Below, piece after piece: positions 62,638 through 64,000 of a stretch of 64,000 bases of DNA. The notes under the pieces are model-generated. The model saw only the letters and a list, made by a program, of their open reading frames with translations. It did no database searches and had not been told where the DNA came from. A program made the translations under genes and the position numbers. Position 1 is the first letter of the stretch; each line of letters opens with the position of its first letter. Source of the stretch: Pomphorhynchus laevis (taxonomy: Eukaryota; Acanthocephala; Palaeacanthocephala; Echinorhynchida; Pomphorhynchidae); assembly GCA_012934845.2 (NCBI GenBank), contig WNNJ02000980.1, forward strand, positions 232,681-296,680, given 5' to 3'.

Positions 62638-64000
62638 CTAAGGTATATGGCAATCATGATTAGCATTTAATTGTGTATCGCTCATTAATTGGGCGATCCA
62701 ATACTTCTCTCTTGCTTTTCTTTGCCAATCATTTTTGAAATCAGATTCAACAATTGTTACAGACATTCGGTGTTGCGGGTTATCGATGCAGTGTTGTGCT
62801 GCGCCATCTCTATTGCCCCGTTTTGCGCGTATGTCACATCTTCTTATATTCATTCGAATATTTAAGGCGTTCGATGTCTCTCCCACGTAACAACATGGGC
62901 AGTTTGAGCACATGCATACGTACACCGAGTTCTTTGTTTTGCATGAAGCTTTGCATCGGGTATTGTACGTTAGTCCAGTTACCGGACTGCTAAACATTCT
63001 TCCGACTGCAACATATTCACAGCACTTGCAGCGCTTATCCCCACATCTTTGCATTCCTTCCGATATTTTCAGCTTGTTTGTGAACAGTAAACGCCGTAGG
63101 GATTTACCACTTTTGTAGGCGACTTTAATCTTGACACCTGTTCCGCATATGGAATTACATGCGTTTAAGGCAGTCGTTAGATCCCGCTCAAGAGACAGTA
63201 GGGCTGGGTGAGTGTCAACTACTATATAGGGGATTTTGTCCTGGCCTTTGATCCTCACCTTTTTAGTCAAAAGGATGTCCCTATCCATACAACAAACCTC
63301 AGCCAATTGTCTTTTAATTAGCTTTAAATGGTATCCTCTACACTCAAATTCTTTAGACATGGTTATGGCGGCCTCTGTGAATATCCTTGCTGTCGAGCAT
63401 ATTTTCTTAGCTCTGATCAGTTCGTTTCTGATGATTAAACGTTTAATCCTTGGATGATGAGCACTCCTGGCATGTACCAGAGATCTAATTCCTTTGAACT
63501 TTCGGTGCATTGACGTTAACCATCCTGATACCGGGTCTTTCCTTAGCTCCACATCCAAAAAGTTAAGATTGTCTTGCATTCTATCAGACCGAGTGAACCT
63601 TAGCTCCGAAAATGCATTTAGATTGGATAAGAACGATTCAAAATCATCTTCACCATGGTCCCATACACCGAATATGTCGTCCACATAACGAATCCAAATG
63701 GAGGGTTTCAGATGACGACTATTTATATATCTCTGTTCGATGTCGGCTACGTAAAGGCCTGCATAAGTTGGCCCTATAGGGCTTCCCATAGCAGTGCCAC
63801 GTTTTTGCAGGTACAATTTACCCTCGAACTCAAAGGTGTTGGATTCCATCGTAAGACGCAATAGTGTACTGAGGTGTTCAACTTCAGACTGACAGCATCC
63901 GTGTGTTTCTAAGATACGCGCTACCGCGGCGATCCCGTTATTTGTTTCTATTGCGGTAAATAACGACTCTACATCCAATGTGAATAGTATGCTTGAGGGT
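62638..64000 (-). CDS. Second tandem copy of the PLE protein, C-terminal half
   Basis: From RT motif A (just inside the right edge) through YVDD, the linker, CGDKRCKCCEYV and GIY-YIG to the stop at 62638. The residues are the same as the copy at 59816-62434 wherever I compared them. The frame is open to the window edge, so the N-terminal half lies outside. The methionine sometimes assumed at 63978 is an internal TTG (Leu of LDVES), not a start. Confidence 0.93.
   Translation of the reverse strand, partial: PSSILFTLDVESLFTAIETNNGIAAVARILETHGCCQSEVEHLSTLLRLTMESNTFEFEGKLYLQKRGTAMGSPIGPTYAGLYVADIEQRYINSRHLKPSIWIRYVDDIFGVWDHGEDDFESFLSNLNAFSELRFTRSDRMQDNLNFLDVELRKDPVSGWLTSMHRKFKGIRSLVHARSAHHPRIKRLIIRNELIRAKKICSTARIFTEAAITMSKEFECRGYHLKLIKRQLAEVCCMDRDILLTKKVRIKGQDKIPYIVVDTHPALLSLERDLTTALNACNSICGTGVKIKVAYKSGKSLRRLLFTNKLKISEGMQRCGDKRCKCCEYVAVGRMFSSPVTGLTYNTRCKASCKTKNSVYVCMCSNCPCCYVGETSNALNIRMNIRRCDIRAKRGNRDGAAQHCIDNPQHRMSVTIVESDFKNDWQRKAREKYWIAQLMSDTQLNANHDCHIP

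Overview
This is a piece of an AT-rich (about 70% A+T by eye) invertebrate nuclear genome. It carries two split host genes on the minus strand and is otherwise packed with retroelements. The animal cannot be named from the window. The intron-bearing genes and the mixture of Penelope-like elements (PLEs), CR1-type LINEs and restriction-endonuclease LINEs fit several invertebrate phyla. Two PTPA introns are only 42 and 48 bp long, as is common in small-intron lineages such as flatworms, nematodes and rotifers.

Host genes. PTPA (protein phosphatase 2A activator) runs from about 38409 down to 282 and off the left edge, with seven exons seen; its intron from 6550 to 36552 is 30 kb long. UFC1 (the E2 of the ufmylation pathway) runs from 51379 to 46104 in five exons and appears complete at 164 residues. 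A 5'-truncated calnexin pseudogene (4815-5386) and a possible arrestin-like reading frame (14044-14470) lie inside PTPA introns on the plus strand.

Layout. 0.3-6.5 kb: PTPA exons with a restriction-endonuclease LINE, an endonuclease-less RT fragment and the calnexin copy between them. 7-30 kb: fragments or near-complete copies of at least six PLE families, often head to tail or as foldbacks. 30.2-33.8 kb: an R1/I-like LINE. 33.9-36.3 kb: terminal-repeat fragments of PLEs in (TA)n tracts and a Tc1/mariner fragment. 41.1-45.3 kb: a 14-bp minisatellite with a 13-bp minisatellite embedded in it. 46-51.4 kb: UFC1. 51.7-59 kb: LINE fragments and a nearly intact CR1-type LINE. 59-64 kb: a SINE with a hammerhead-like motif, then two tandem, nearly identical PLE copies, one with an uninterrupted 872-codon ORF.

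RNA content. About a dozen hammerhead ribozyme motifs (CUGANGA, stem II, GAAA) are visible. They sit at the ends of PLEs, in both arms of short foldbacks, and in the SINE. One RT family that has no visible GIY-YIG domain carries instead a different conserved terminal RNA with interleaved (pseudoknot-type) pairings. One base pair of it is swapped between copies. This is the best candidate here for something undescribed.
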